Shown: piece by piece, positions 7,424-16,464 of the stretch
Layout: every line of letters begins with the position of its first letter
Position numbering within the stretch: position 1 is the first letter of the stretch
Assembly (NCBI GenBank): GCA_029268065.1
Contig: JAJUHC010000019.1
Span: forward strand, 1 to 52,422
From: Clostridiales bacterium
GTDB lineage: Bacteria; Bacillota; Clostridia; Oscillospirales; Oscillospiraceae
DNA: 52,422 nucleotides
Direction of reading: 5' to 3'
Made by a program: the position numbers and the translations under genes
Notes under the pieces: generated by a model
Told to the model about the DNA's origin: nothing
The model's input: only the letters and a program-made list of their open reading frames with translations
The model's database searches: none

Positions 7424-8470
7424 CTATATTATTGCTTTTACCGCCTTTATAAGCGAGTCCATCTCGGCGTCGCTGCCTACGGTTATCCGTACATAGTCCT
7501 CTATCCTGACGGTTCCGAAGTGGCGAACCAAAACGCCTCTTTCACGAAGCTTGGTATACAGCTCCAGCCCTGTCAGCTTCGGGTGCCGTGCAAAAAGAAA
7601 ATTCGCCTTGCTGTCCGTCATTTCAAAGCCGAGAGACTTCAGTTCCCTTGCCGTATTTTCCCTTGTGAGCCGTATTTTTGAGGTGCATTCGATAAAATAA
7701 TCCCTGTCCTTGACCGCCGCGATGCCAGCGTATTGCGAAAGGCGGCTGAGATTATAGGGGTGGAAGCTGAATTTTATACGGTTCAAATCGTCGATCAGGG
7801 CTTTATCACCCGCGGCGAAGGCGACGCGCCCTCCCGCGAGGTTACGGCTCTTCGAAAAGGTCTGCACGACGAGCAGATTGTCGTATCCATTGATGTAGGG
7901 AAGGCAGCTTTTAGCTCCGAAATCCACATAAGCCTCGTCGACCACAATCAGCCTTTCGGGTTTTTCTTTGGCGAGGGCTATTATGGCCTCGGGCTCCAGA
8001 GCTATTCCCGTCGGCGCGTTCGGATTTGCAATAAAGAGCGTTTCGCTCAATCCCCGGTAATCGTCAAGGCATATAGTAAAATCGGGGCGCAACGGCAAAA
8101 CCTTGGTTTTAACACCGTAAAGCTGCGCCCAGACCCTGTAAAACCCGTATGTTATATCAGGAAAGGCCGCACCGCCCGGGCAAAATGCCTGGAAAATGAA
8201 CGCCAGTATCTCGTCGCTTCCGTTGCCCATGATCATCTGATCTGCGCCTACGCCGAAGGCCGCCGCCATTGTTTTGTTAAGCTCTCGGCACTCAGGGTCC
8301 GGGTAGAGCCGGAGCGTGGCTGCCTGCTCGCAGACGGCCCTGACCACCGCGGGCGAGGGCGGAAACGGGCTTTCGTTCGTGTTGAGCTTTATGAAGCTGC
8401 CGGACTGCGGCTGCTCGCCGGGCGTATAAGGAGCAATATTTTTATATTCCGGAGCTAAGAATCTGCTCAT
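7424..8470 (-). CDS. hisC: histidinol-phosphate aminotransferase
   Basis: This PLP-dependent class I/II aminotransferase converts imidazole acetol phosphate to histidinol phosphate. Motifs include LNTNESPFPPSP near the N-terminus, GNGSDEIL, NPNAPTG, VVDEAYVDFG, the PLP-lysine segment TFSKSRNLAG, and a C-terminal RITVGS with the carboxylate-binding Arg. Length 348 is typical of the short HisC group. Its start overlaps the hisD stop. Confidence 0.96.
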   Translation of the reverse strand: MSRFLAPEYKNIAPYTPGEQPQSGSFIKLNTNESPFPPSPAVVRAVCEQAATLRLYPDPECRELNKTMAAAFGVGADQMIMGNGSDEILAFIFQAFCPGGAAFPDITYGFYRVWAQLYGVKTKVLPLRPDFTICLDDYRGLSETLFIANPNAPTGIALEPEAIIALAKEKPERLIVVDEAYVDFGAKSCLPYINGYDNLLVVQTFSKSRNLAGGRVAFAAGDKALIDDLNRIKFSFHPYNLSRLSQYAGIAAVKDRDYFIECTSKIRLTRENTARELKSLGFEMTDSKANFLFARHPKLTGLELYTKLRERGVLVRHFGTVRIEDYVRITVGSDAEMDSLIKAVKAII

Positions 8471-9732
8471 CTTCCCTCACCCCTGAATCTTGACTCTATG
8501 CTCCTCGCGTGAGCGTCCAGACCCTCGCGGCGTGCGAAGTCCGCAATTCGTTCAGAAACTTCCGCGAGAGCTTCCTTCGTGTAGTAGATGTAGCTTGAGC
8601 GCTTCAGGAAACTGTCGACTCCGAGGGGGCTCGCGAATTTTGCCGTCCCGCTCGTCGGGAGTGTGTGATTCGTGCCCGCGAAATAGTCGCCCAGCGCCTC
8701 CGGCGTGTAGCGTCCGAGGAAGACGCTGCCCGCGTTCTTTATATGCGGAAGGTACTGCATAGGCTCCTCCACGCAAAGCTCAAGGTGCTCAGGCGCTATG
8801 TCATTTGAGGTCTCAACAGCTTCCCTTATGCTGTCGCAGATAAATATCCCGCCGCAGTTATCTATACTGCGCCTCGCAATCTCGGCGCGCGGCAGCAGTA
8901 CAAGCTGACGCTCAACCTCCGCCTGGACCCTTTTTGCAAGCTCCTCGCAGTCGGTCACCAAAACCGCGCTTGCGAGCGCGTCGTGCTCCGCCTGGCTCAA
9001 AAGATCCGCCGCTACAATCACAGGGTCAGCGTCCTTGTCCGCGATTATCAGGATCTCGCTCGGTCCCGCTATCATGTCTATATCGACGAGCCCGAATACG
9101 CGGCGCTTTGCGGACGCGACATATCGGTTTCCGGGGCCGACTATCTTGTCGACCTTGGGGATTGTTTCCGTACCGTAAGCGAGGGCTGCGATGGCCTGCG
9201 CTCCGCCGACCTTGTATATTTTGTCGACGCCCGCGACACTTGCCGCCGCAAGCACGGCGGGAAGTATCTTCCCTTCGCTGTTCGGCGGCGTCGTCATCAC
9301 TAATTCGGACACGCCCGCTATCTTCGCCGGGATAGCGTTCATCAGAACCGTCGACGGGTAGCTCGCGGTGCCTCCGGGAACGTAAAGCCCCGCCCTTTCG
9401 AGGGGCGTAACCTTCTGTCCCAGCAGGGAGCCCTTCGGGGCCGACATCGAAAATCCGGTTCGGAGCTGCTTTTCGTGGAAGGCGCGGATATTGGAAGCCG
9501 CGAGCTTAAGCGTTTCCATGAAGTATTCGTCGGTCTCGGCTAACGCTTCCTCAATCTCACTCCCGGAGACGAGCAGCTCGCCGAGCCTGCAGCCGTCAAA
9601 ACGCCAGGTATATTCATAAAGCGCCTCGTCGCCGCGCTTCGCCACTTCGCCTAGTATTTCGCCAACATCGGCGTCAGCCTGAGTGCGCTCGCGGCCGAAA
9701 GCCTCCCTGTCGTATTTGCCTATTCTTATCAC
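8467..9732 (-). CDS. hisD: histidinol dehydrogenase
   Basis: HisD carries out the last two oxidations, histidinol to histidine, with NAD and a catalytic zinc. Signatures include GLYVPGGTASYPSTVLM, VDKIVGPGNRYVASAKRRVFG, DMIAGPSEIL, the zinc-site SQAEHDALA, APEHLEL, and the C-terminal GTNHTLPTSGTA. Length 421 is normal. It lies 36 bases downstream of hisG. Confidence 0.97.
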   Translation of the reverse strand: MIRIGKYDREAFGRERTQADADVGEILGEVAKRGDEALYEYTWRFDGCRLGELLVSGSEIEEALAETDEYFMETLKLAASNIRAFHEKQLRTGFSMSAPKGSLLGQKVTPLERAGLYVPGGTASYPSTVLMNAIPAKIAGVSELVMTTPPNSEGKILPAVLAAASVAGVDKIYKVGGAQAIAALAYGTETIPKVDKIVGPGNRYVASAKRRVFGLVDIDMIAGPSEILIIADKDADPVIVAADLLSQAEHDALASAVLVTDCEELAKRVQAEVERQLVLLPRAEIARRSIDNCGGIFICDSIREAVETSNDIAPEHLELCVEEPMQYLPHIKNAGSVFLGRYTPEALGDYFAGTNHTLPTSGTAKFASPLGVDSFLKRSSYIYYTKEALAEVSERIADFARREGLDAHARSIESRFRGEGR

Positions 9733-9768
9733 GGACAGTTCCCCCTTTGCAACTTGCTTATTTCCGGA

Positions 9769-10395
9769 TTATTTGGCGCCTACTGCCTCGGCAAGTATTT
9801 CGCGGAGCCTTCCTATCTCCTCTCTCTGGAACTGGAAGCTCACTTTGTTCGCGATCAGCCTCGCGCTTATCGGCATTATCTCCGTCAGCACCGCGAGGTT
9901 GTTTTCGCGAAGCGTGCTGCCGGTTTCCACAATGTCCACAATGAGATCGGAAAGACCTAAAAGAGGCGCAAGCTCTATGCTGCCGTTGAGCTTTATTATG
10001 TCAACCTCTCTCCCGAGGGAGGCGTAGTATCTGGCGGCTACATTTGTAAATTTTGTGGCTACGCGCAGGGTGCCGCAGCCGTCGTCCGCAAAACCCTTTG
10101 GTCCCGCGACGCACATGCGGCATTTGCCGAAACCCAAGTCAAGCAGCTCGTAAACGTCCGGCCTGTCTTCCTCAAGAATGTCCTTGCCGACTATGCCGAT
10201 GTTGGCCGCGCCGTGCTCGACATATATCGCAACGTCGCTGGGCTTCACGAGAAACAGCCGCACTCCCGCCTCCTCGTTCTCGAACACAAGCTTCCTGCCC
10301 ATGTCGCTCAAATCGCCCGCGGCATAGCCGACGCTCGAGAGGAGCCCGTGCACCTTCTCGCCCAGCCTGCCTTTAGGCAGCGCAATGTTCAGCAT
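9769..10395 (-). CDS. hisG: ATP phosphoribosyltransferase, short (HisG-S) form
   Basis: HisG condenses ATP with PRPP in the committed step of the pathway. The 208-residue length lacks the C-terminal regulatory ACT-like domain, so it is the short form that needs HisZ, encoded next to it. Visible motifs are ALPKGRLGEKV at the N-terminus, VGKDILEED, and the PRPP-binding IVDIVETGSTLRENNL. Feedback inhibition by histidine is expected to act through the HisZ partner. Confidence 0.96.
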   Translation of the reverse strand: MLNIALPKGRLGEKVHGLLSSVGYAAGDLSDMGRKLVFENEEAGVRLFLVKPSDVAIYVEHGAANIGIVGKDILEEDRPDVYELLDLGFGKCRMCVAGPKGFADDGCGTLRVATKFTNVAARYYASLGREVDIIKLNGSIELAPLLGLSDLIVDIVETGSTLRENNLAVLTEIMPISARLIANKVSFQFQREEIGRLREILAEAVGAK

Positions 10396-10401
10396 ATTCC
10401 C

Positions 10402-11310
10402 TCACCTCCCGAAAAGCTCGTCAAGGTAGATGGCAAAGCCGATGGCCCCGCCCTCCTGGTTCATCTTCTTCATCATATTGTCGTACTGACCGCCGAAAAG
10501 CACCATGCGGCTCTTGCCCTCGAGATAGCCCGCGAACATCAGCCCGCTGTAATAATCCTCGTCGCCTCTTATGGAAAAGTCCACGAGCACGCGCTCATCG
10601 TCCAGCCCATCAATCGCCTGCGCCATTTGGTTTACCGCGCGCTCCATTTCGGTGTTTCTTGCAAGCGCCGCCGCCTCCTTTAAAACGCCTGAAGCCGAGC
10701 CTGAAAGCATGGAGGCCCTTTCGAGCAGCTCGGCGCCGTTTTGAGAAAGCCCCGCCTCGGAAGCGGCAAGCCTCAACCCGTGAGGATTCTTTGACGCAAT
10801 GCATTCATATATGGCGGCGCGGCGCTGAAGCGGGACGCGGAGATTCCTCATCAGCCCCGCGACATAGCCGACGTGGCTTATCACGAGGCGAAATGGAACT
10901 TCCGTGAGCTTAAGGCTGCCGTAAGCAAGCCGCAGGACCTCCGAGATCTCCTGTTTTCCGACACGCCCCAGGCATTCGAGGCCCATTTGGCTTATCTCGG
11001 CGAAATTCCGGTTCGTCGGGCTAGGTCTGTACACGTTCTCAATATAGTAAAGCTTTTTAAGCCCCCCGCCCGAAGCGGCGTTTTTTACGATGCTCAGCGT
11101 CACATCAGGCTTCAGCGCCATAAGCCTCCCGTCAAGATCGTTGAAGCTTATGAGCATGTCGCAGCTTAAAAACCGCTGGTTTTCAAGGTAAAACCTGTAT
11201 TCCTCGAACCTGCCGCTGTGATATCTGCGGTATCCCTTCTCCTCGAACAATCCGCGCAGCTTCAGAACCGTCAGTTCATCCGGCGACAAAATATCAAGCA
11301 AGTTTTTCAT
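10402..11310 (-). CDS. hisZ: ATP phosphoribosyltransferase regulatory subunit
   Basis: HisZ is a catalytically inactive paralogue of histidyl-tRNA synthetase that completes the HisG-S enzyme. Class II synthetase traces are RFEEYRFYLEN, LMALKPDVTLSIVKNA and FAEISQMGLECLG, and a C-terminal FGGQYDNMM. At 302 residues it is shorter than usual HisZ (about 380), with no anticodon-binding domain. It is the first gene of the operon, with GGAGGGG just before the ATG. Confidence 0.9.
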   Translation of the reverse strand: MKNLLDILSPDELTVLKLRGLFEEKGYRRYHSGRFEEYRFYLENQRFLSCDMLISFNDLDGRLMALKPDVTLSIVKNAASGGGLKKLYYIENVYRPSPTNRNFAEISQMGLECLGRVGKQEISEVLRLAYGSLKLTEVPFRLVISHVGYVAGLMRNLRVPLQRRAAIYECIASKNPHGLRLAASEAGLSQNGAELLERASMLSGSASGVLKEAAALARNTEMERAVNQMAQAIDGLDDERVLVDFSIRGDEDYYSGLMFAGYLEGKSRMVLFGGQYDNMMKKMNQEGGAIGFAIYLDELFGR

Positions 11311-11351
11311 ATCCCCTCCGTCTGCTTTATTGCGATAAAGCGATAACGTGA

Positions 11352-11364
11352 TAAATTGATTATA
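11352..11364 (-). promoter_or_regulatory. extended -10 promoter of the his operon
   Basis: On the minus strand TGCTATAAT (TATAAT at 11359-11364) is a consensus extended -10 about 48 bases before the hisZ ATG. No good -35 is seen 17 bases upstream. The short leader (about 42 bases) holds a small CTTTAT/ATAAAG hairpin and no T-box or histidine-codon leader. Confidence 0.55.
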
Positions 11365-11468
11365 GCACAGGTTTTACAAATATGCCATTGAGATAATTAA
11401 CGTAAATTGAGATTTTCTGCACGATTAATTGTTAAACATTCACAACCAAACGCTCATGAGCTCAAAAA

Positions 11469-12617
11469 TCAGCCCCGGCGGTCCAGGCTCCCGTAAAGCT
11501 CGCTTTTCGCCTCCTTCAGAGCCCTTGCAAAAAGCTCCGCTTCATCCCTGGTGTTGCCCGAGGACAGGCTTACGCGCAAAGCGCCGTCTATGATTCTGTC
11601 GTCGAGACCCATAGCCCCGAGCACATGGCTGCGCCTGCCTCTTTTGCAGGCGGAACCTTTGGAAACACAGATTCCCCTTGCGTCCAGCCAGTTCATAAGC
11701 ACCTCGCTTTTGTAGCCCGGGAGTGAAATGCACAGGATATGCGGCGCGTCGTCGCTTCCCAAAAACACTATTTCAGGCACGCACAGCCTGAGCGTGCTTT
11801 TGAGATGCTCCTTTACTTCTCGGGTGGACGCGATGTCCTTCTCCATATTTTCAAAGCCGTTTTTTACCGCCGCCCCGAATCCCGCTATGAGCGGAACCGC
11901 TTCCGTTCCCGGCCTGAAATCGGATTCCTGCCCTCCGCCGAAGCTCCTCGGAGGCAGCCTGAGCCCTTCCCTGACATATATGGCCCCGACGCCCTTTGGG
12001 CCGTGTATTTTGTGTGCGCTGAGGCTAATGATGTCGGCGCCGAGGGACTTAACGCTGAAGGGCAGCTCAAGGAAGCCCTGGACAGCGTCGGTATGCAGCA
12101 GGGCTGCCGGTGCTTTGCGCCTCAGCATTTTTGACACTTCCGCGATCGGCAGGACAGAGCCGGTTTCGTTGTTTACAAGCATCGCTGAAACCAAAATCGT
12201 ATCTTCACGAAGAGCGTTTTCAAAAGCTTCGGCCGGAATATGCCCGTTTCTGTCCGGCTTCAGATATTCGACCTCAAATCCACGCCTTTCAAGCTCGCTC
12301 ATGGACTTAAGCACCGCTTCATGCTCGATTGCCGTCGTTATCACGTGCCTGCCGCGGCGCTTCATATGCTCCGCCGAAGAAAGCACCGCTATATTGTCGG
12401 CTTCTGTTCCTCCCGAAGTGAAATAAATGCTTTTATCCTTTGCTCCGAGCGCGCGGGCTACGCTTCTTCTGGCCTCCTCGAGCAAAGCTCTCGCCCTTGT
12501 GCCGAGCGAATGTGTGGAGGACGGGTTGCCGAAATCCTCCCTCATCGCGGAGAGGACCGCTTCGGCCGCCTCCTCGGACACCCTTGTAGTTGCCGCGTTG
12601 TCAAAATATATCGTAAT
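11469..12617 (-). CDS. cysteine desulfurase (NifS/IscS family)
   Basis: This PLP enzyme removes sulfur from cysteine for Fe-S cluster or thio-tRNA assembly. Motifs include FDNAATT at the extreme N-terminus, GGTEADN, EHEAVL, VNNETG, HTDAVQG, the PLP-lysine segment SLSAHKIHGPKG, and the active-site loop GICVSKGSACKRG with the nucleophilic Cys. In this frame the first ATG/GTG/TTG is a GTG at 12581, which would cut off the conserved TIYFDNAATTR. Between that GTG and an upstream in-frame TGA the only start-like codons are ATT (12617), ATC, ACG and ATA. The coordinate given assumes ATT initiation. A base error or frameshift is the alternative. mtaB, a thiolation enzyme, is divergent from it. Confidence 0.88.
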   Translation of the reverse strand: MTIYFDNAATTRVSEEAAEAVLSAMREDFGNPSSTHSLGTRARALLEEARRSVARALGAKDKSIYFTSGGTEADNIAVLSSAEHMKRRGRHVITTAIEHEAVLKSMSELERRGFEVEYLKPDRNGHIPAEAFENALREDTILVSAMLVNNETGSVLPIAEVSKMLRRKAPAALLHTDAVQGFLELPFSVKSLGADIISLSAHKIHGPKGVGAIYVREGLRLPPRSFGGGQESDFRPGTEAVPLIAGFGAAVKNGFENMEKDIASTREVKEHLKSTLRLCVPEIVFLGSDDAPHILCISLPGYKSEVLMNWLDARGICVSKGSACKRGRRSHVLGAMGLDDRIIDGALRVSLSSGNTRDEAELFARALKEAKSELYGSLDRRG

Positions 12618-12654
12618 GATGCACCGCTTTCCAAAAAACGTCTTTCAGCCGGAC

Positions 12655-12683
12655 TTGTACAGAAAACATCCGTGATGTATAAT
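12655..12683 (+). promoter_or_regulatory. sigma-A promoter of mtaB
   Basis: TTGTAC (12655-12660) and a perfect TATAAT (12678-12683) are 17 bases apart. The predicted transcript starts about 43 bases before the GTG start of mtaB, which has GGGAG seven bases upstream. Confidence 0.8.
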
Positions 12684-12732
12684 AGGTTTATTCTATATTA
12701 ACGGCTTCGCCAATTCAAGTGGGAGTAAAAAC

Positions 12733-14013
12733 GTGAAGTTTTCCGTCGTAACGCTCGGATGCAAGGTCAATCAGTTTGAAAGCCGGGCTATGGCCGCAAT
12801 TCTTCAGGAGCGCGGTCATGAGCTCGTGGCGGAAGGACCCGCCGACGCATATATTATTAATACCTGTACCGTAACCGCAGAGAGCTCGAGGAAGTCGAGG
12901 CAGGCGGTCAGGCGCGCCATGTCCGAAAACCCCCTCGCCGTAACCGCAGTCTGCGGCTGCTGGTCGCAGATAAGCCCCGAGGAAGCGAAGAAGCTCGGCG
13001 CGGATATCGTATTCGGAAGCTCCGACAGGCTGGAGCTGGTAAACGCCGTTGAGCGGACTTTTTCGGAGCGGCTCGCCGTAAGGAGGGTTGATGACCCTAT
13101 GAGCCGCCGTATATTTGAGGAATTGCCTGCGGGCTCCGGCGTAGGACGTACCCGCGCGATGCTGAAGGTTCAGGACGGCTGCCAGAATTTCTGCTCCTAC
13201 TGTATCATTCCCTATGCCAGAGGTCCGGTGCGCAGCATGACGCCGGAGAAAGCGGTTTCTGAAGCGATGAGGCTCGCCCGTGAAGGCTACCGCGAGCTGG
13301 TGATAACCGGTATAGAGATTTCTTCATACGGCAGGGATCTTGGGAGTCCTGATTTGACCGGTCTTGTCGAAAGCATCTGCCTTGCGGCGCCTGAAATGCG
13401 CATACGGCTCGGTTCTCTCGAGCCGAGAACGATAACGCGGGAATTCTGCGAAAGGCTTTCTGCTCTGAAAAACCTCTGCCCGCACTTCCACCTCTCCCTT
13501 CAAAGCGGCTCCGATGCCGTTTTGAAGCGTATGGGCAGAAGATACCGCACCGGCGACTTTTTCTCAAGCCTCGGGATTTTACGTCATTATTTTCCGAACT
13601 GCGGGATCACCACGGACCTCATCGTCGGTTTTCCGGGCGAGAGCGAGGCTGAATTTGAGGAAACGCTTGAGTTTTTGAAGAAATGCGCCTTTTCGGCTGC
13701 ACATGTGTTCCCCTATTCCAAGCGTCCAGGCACGAAGGCTGCCGCCATGGAAAACCAGCTACCGAGAAGCGTAAAAAAGGAACGCGCGGCAAGGGCCTCC
13801 GCGCTTGCCCTTAGCCTTAAGGAGGACTTTCTGCGTGCGCAGGAGGGCATTGAAACGGACATTTTCGTCGAAAAATCGGAGAACGGCTTTATCCACGGCT
13901 TCACAGGCAATTACTGCGAGGTACGCGCAGCCGGGGAAGCGCCGAGAAATGCGTTTTGCCGCGTAAGGATCACCGGCGTCTGCAAGGATTATCTTGAAGG
14001 CGAGGCGCTTTGA
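12733..14013 (+). CDS. mtaB: tRNA N6-threonylcarbamoyladenosine (t6A37) methylthiotransferase
   Basis: A MiaB-family radical SAM enzyme that adds a methylthio group to t6A at position 37 of ANN-decoding tRNAs. The N-terminal UPF0004 domain supplies three cluster cysteines (TLGCKVNQFES, INTCTV, VCGCWSQ). The radical SAM core has CQNFCSYC at about residues 150-157. A C-terminal TRAM-like segment (about 365-420) ends the protein. The N-terminal GCKVNQFES form is typical of MtaB rather than MiaB. Start is GTG with a good ribosome binding site. The divergent neighbour is a cysteine desulfurase, a plausible sulfur source. Confidence 0.93.
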   Translation: MKFSVVTLGCKVNQFESRAMAAILQERGHELVAEGPADAYIINTCTVTAESSRKSRQAVRRAMSENPLAVTAVCGCWSQISPEEAKKLGADIVFGSSDRLELVNAVERTFSERLAVRRVDDPMSRRIFEELPAGSGVGRTRAMLKVQDGCQNFCSYCIIPYARGPVRSMTPEKAVSEAMRLAREGYRELVITGIEISSYGRDLGSPDLTGLVESICLAAPEMRIRLGSLEPRTITREFCERLSALKNLCPHFHLSLQSGSDAVLKRMGRRYRTGDFFSSLGILRHYFPNCGITTDLIVGFPGESEAEFEETLEFLKKCAFSAAHVFPYSKRPGTKAAAMENQLPRSVKKERAARASALALSLKEDFLRAQEGIETDIFVEKSENGFIHGFTGNYCEVRAAGEAPRNAFCRVRITGVCKDYLEGEAL

Positions 14014-14091
14014 TGTATTTTCTCCCAATTTCAGCGCAAATCCTTGCGTTTTCGTCGGATGTATCGGATTCAATTTTCCTGCATCAGGGTG

Positions 14092-14120
14092 TTGACAGCG
14101 GTTTTTGGCTGTACTATAAT
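14092..14120 (+). promoter_or_regulatory. perfect consensus sigma-A promoter of serC-serA
   Basis: TTGACA (14092-14097), a 17-base spacer and TATAAT (14115-14120) match consensus at every hexamer position, pointing to strong basal expression. The leader is about 55 AT-rich bases. Confidence 0.92.
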
Positions 14121-14181
14121 AAAATTTAAATCGATACGTTTTTATTTATATATTATACTATCTATATGGAGGTCTTGCTCA

Positions 14182-15267
14182 ATGGCGAGTGAAAGAGTAT
14201 ACAATTTTTCCGCAGGGCCCAGCATGCTGCCGCTTGAGGTGCTGGAAAAGGCCGGCTCTGAAATTACAAATTACAACGGCTCTGGCATGTCCGTCATGGA
14301 AATGAGTCACAGGAGCAAGGTCTTTATCGATATTCACGAGGAAGTGAAGTCCAACATGAGGGAACTGCTCAGAGTTCCCGACAATTACAGCATCCTGTTC
14401 CTTCAGGGCGGCGGGTCGCTGCAGTTTGCCATGGTCCCGATGAACCTGATGACAACCGGAAAGGCGGACTATGCCATTACCGGCAATTTCTCAAACATAG
14501 CCTACAAGGAAGGCAAGAAGTACGGCACCTGCAACGTCGCCGCGTCTTCCGCCGACAAAAACCACACCTACATTCCTTCGCAGTCCGAGCTGAAGCTTGA
14601 CAGCGAGGCTTCGTATTTCTATTACTGCGACAACAACACCATTTACGGCACCGAGTGGCAGTACATACCCGAAACCGGCAGTGTGCCTCTTGTCTGCGAC
14701 ATGTCCTCAAACATCCTCACAAGGCCCTTCGACGTTTCGAAGTTCGGCATTATTCTGGCCGGCGCCCAGAAGAACATGGGCCCAGCGGGCGTTACGCTCG
14801 TCATTGTCCGCAAAGACCTGGTCGGCCGCGAGAGGCCCGACACGCCCATAATGATGAACTATAAGGAAATGGTAGAGAAGGACTCCATGTACAACACTCC
14901 CCCCTGCTACTCCATATACGTTCTCGGTCTTGTGCTGAAATGGGTCAAGCGGAACGGCGGACTTGAGGGAATGCAGAAGCTAAAGGCCGAAAGGTCGAAG
15001 ATTCTCTATGATTACCTTGAGGAGAGCAGGCTTTTCAAATCGCCGGTCCGCCGCGAGGACCGTTCCGGCGTGAACGTTCCCTTTGTGACCGGCTCCGAGG
15101 AGCTTGACAAGAAATTCATAAAAGCCGCGGAAGCGGCCGGCTTTGTCAACATTGCGGGGCACCGCAGCGTCGGCGGAATGCGCGCTTCCATATACAACGC
15201 CATGCCGATCGAGGGCGTGAAGAAGCTCGTCGAATTCATGAAGGACTTCGAGCAGAAAAACAAGTAA
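14182..15267 (+). CDS. serC: phosphoserine aminotransferase
   Basis: SerC converts 3-phosphohydroxypyruvate plus glutamate to phosphoserine in serine synthesis. This class V aminotransferase begins RVYNFSAGPSMLP, has FLQGGGSLQFAMVP, and carries the PLP lysine in AGAQKNMGPAG. The C-terminal GHRSVGGMRASIYNAMP matches the family. The ATG at 14182 is chosen because GGAGG lies nine bases upstream and the family begins here; an upstream in-frame ORF passes through the promoter. Length 361 is standard. serA follows 11 bases later. Confidence 0.97.
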   Translation: MASERVYNFSAGPSMLPLEVLEKAGSEITNYNGSGMSVMEMSHRSKVFIDIHEEVKSNMRELLRVPDNYSILFLQGGGSLQFAMVPMNLMTTGKADYAITGNFSNIAYKEGKKYGTCNVAASSADKNHTYIPSQSELKLDSEASYFYYCDNNTIYGTEWQYIPETGSVPLVCDMSSNILTRPFDVSKFGIILAGAQKNMGPAGVTLVIVRKDLVGRERPDTPIMMNYKEMVEKDSMYNTPPCYSIYVLGLVLKWVKRNGGLEGMQKLKAERSKILYDYLEESRLFKSPVRREDRSGVNVPFVTGSEELDKKFIKAAEAAGFVNIAGHRSVGGMRASIYNAMPIEGVKKLVEFMKDFEQKNK

Positions 15268-15278
15268 AGGGTGATTAT

Positions 15279-16442
15279 ATGTATACGGTCAAATGTTTAA
15301 ACAGCATCGCCTGCGTCGGGACGGACCGTTTTGACAGCGCGCTGTTCAAAGTCGATGATAAGGCCGAAAATCCCGACGCCATCCTGGTGCGTTCGGCCGA
15401 TATGCTGAGCTATTCCTTCAACGACCGGCTGCTCTGCATAGCGAGGGCCGGCGCGGGCGTAAACAATATCCCGCTTGACCGCTGCGCGGAAGCGGGCATC
15501 GTGGTTTTCAACTCCCCTGGCGCAAACTCGGGCGGCGTGAAGGAGCTTGTCCTCGCCTCCCTTTTCCTCGCCTCCCGTGACATAGTAGGCGGCATCGAAT
15601 GGGTTAAGAGCATAGCGCACGAGGGCGACAAGGTTGCCGCTATGGTTGAGAAGGGCAAAAGCGCCTTCGTCGGACCCGAGATTCTTGGGAAAACGCTTGG
15701 AATCATAGGGCTCGGGGCCGTCGGAGCCAAGGTCGCCGCATCGGCTCACGCTCTCGGCATGAAGGTTATGGGCTACGACCCCTTCCTGTCCGACACCGTA
15801 AAGGCGGCGCTCTCCGGAAAGGCAAAGCTCGTCGCCGATATGAAGGAAATATTCACCTCCTGCGAATATATAACCCTGCATCTTCCCTATATGGAATCCA
15901 CAAAGAACACAATAAACGCATCCAACCTCGCCATTATGAAGGACGGGGTCAAGATAATTAACCTTGCAAGAGGAGAGCTTGTAAACGACGACGATATTCT
16001 GGCAGCTATTGAAAGCGGCAAGGTAGCGCGTTATGTCACGGATTTTCCGAACGGCAAGACCGCAAACGCCAAGGGCGTGATTGCAATACCTCACCTCGGC
16101 GCTTCCACGCCCGAAAGCGAGGACAACTGCGCCATCATGGCCGTAGACGAGATAAGCGAGTATGTGACGAACGGAAATATAGTAAATTCGGTCAATTTCC
16201 CGAACGTTTCCATGGATCGCAGCGGCGGCAGCCGTCTCGTTATCCTCAGAAAAAATGTGGACGGGCTCCAGTCCGAGATACTCGACGCGATATCCTCCTC
16301 CGGGGCGACAGCCGTCGGAACCGCCGACAAGGCGAGGGGATCGGTCGCCGCAACACTGATAGATTTGAGCGGCAACGCCACCGGCGCGCTGGTTTCCGCC
16401 ATTTCAGCCATAAAGGGCGTCATCCGCGTCAGAGCCGTATAA
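15279..16442 (+). CDS. serA: D-3-phosphoglycerate dehydrogenase
   Basis: SerA oxidises 3-phosphoglycerate to 3-phosphohydroxypyruvate, the first step of serine synthesis. The catalytic domain has RAGAGVNNIPL, the NAD-binding GIIGLGAVGAKVA, INLARGELVND with the catalytic Arg, and PHLGASTPESEDN with the catalytic His. The last 70 residues form an ACT-like domain, normally the serine feedback site. Length 387 fits the short clostridial type. AAAGGGTG precedes the start, and it is co-transcribed with serC. Confidence 0.96.
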   Translation: MYTVKCLNSIACVGTDRFDSALFKVDDKAENPDAILVRSADMLSYSFNDRLLCIARAGAGVNNIPLDRCAEAGIVVFNSPGANSGGVKELVLASLFLASRDIVGGIEWVKSIAHEGDKVAAMVEKGKSAFVGPEILGKTLGIIGLGAVGAKVAASAHALGMKVMGYDPFLSDTVKAALSGKAKLVADMKEIFTSCEYITLHLPYMESTKNTINASNLAIMKDGVKIINLARGELVNDDDILAAIESGKVARYVTDFPNGKTANAKGVIAIPHLGASTPESEDNCAIMAVDEISEYVTNGNIVNSVNFPNVSMDRSGGSRLVILRKNVDGLQSEILDAISSSGATAVGTADKARGSVAATLIDLSGNATGALVSAISAIKGVIRVRAV

Positions 16443-16464
16443 GCATATAATCCCGTAAATTTGT

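Noticed and set aside
11429..11445. Rex-like palindrome TTGTTAA-ACA-TTCACAA upstream of hisZ
   Set aside because: The half-sites fit Rex but the spacer is three instead of four bases, and it lies about 75 bases upstream of the predicted start of a his operon, not a typical Rex target.
11311..11468. T-box or histidine leader peptide before the his operon
   Set aside because: The leader after the predicted promoter is only about 42 bases; no T-box motif and no run of His codons is present.
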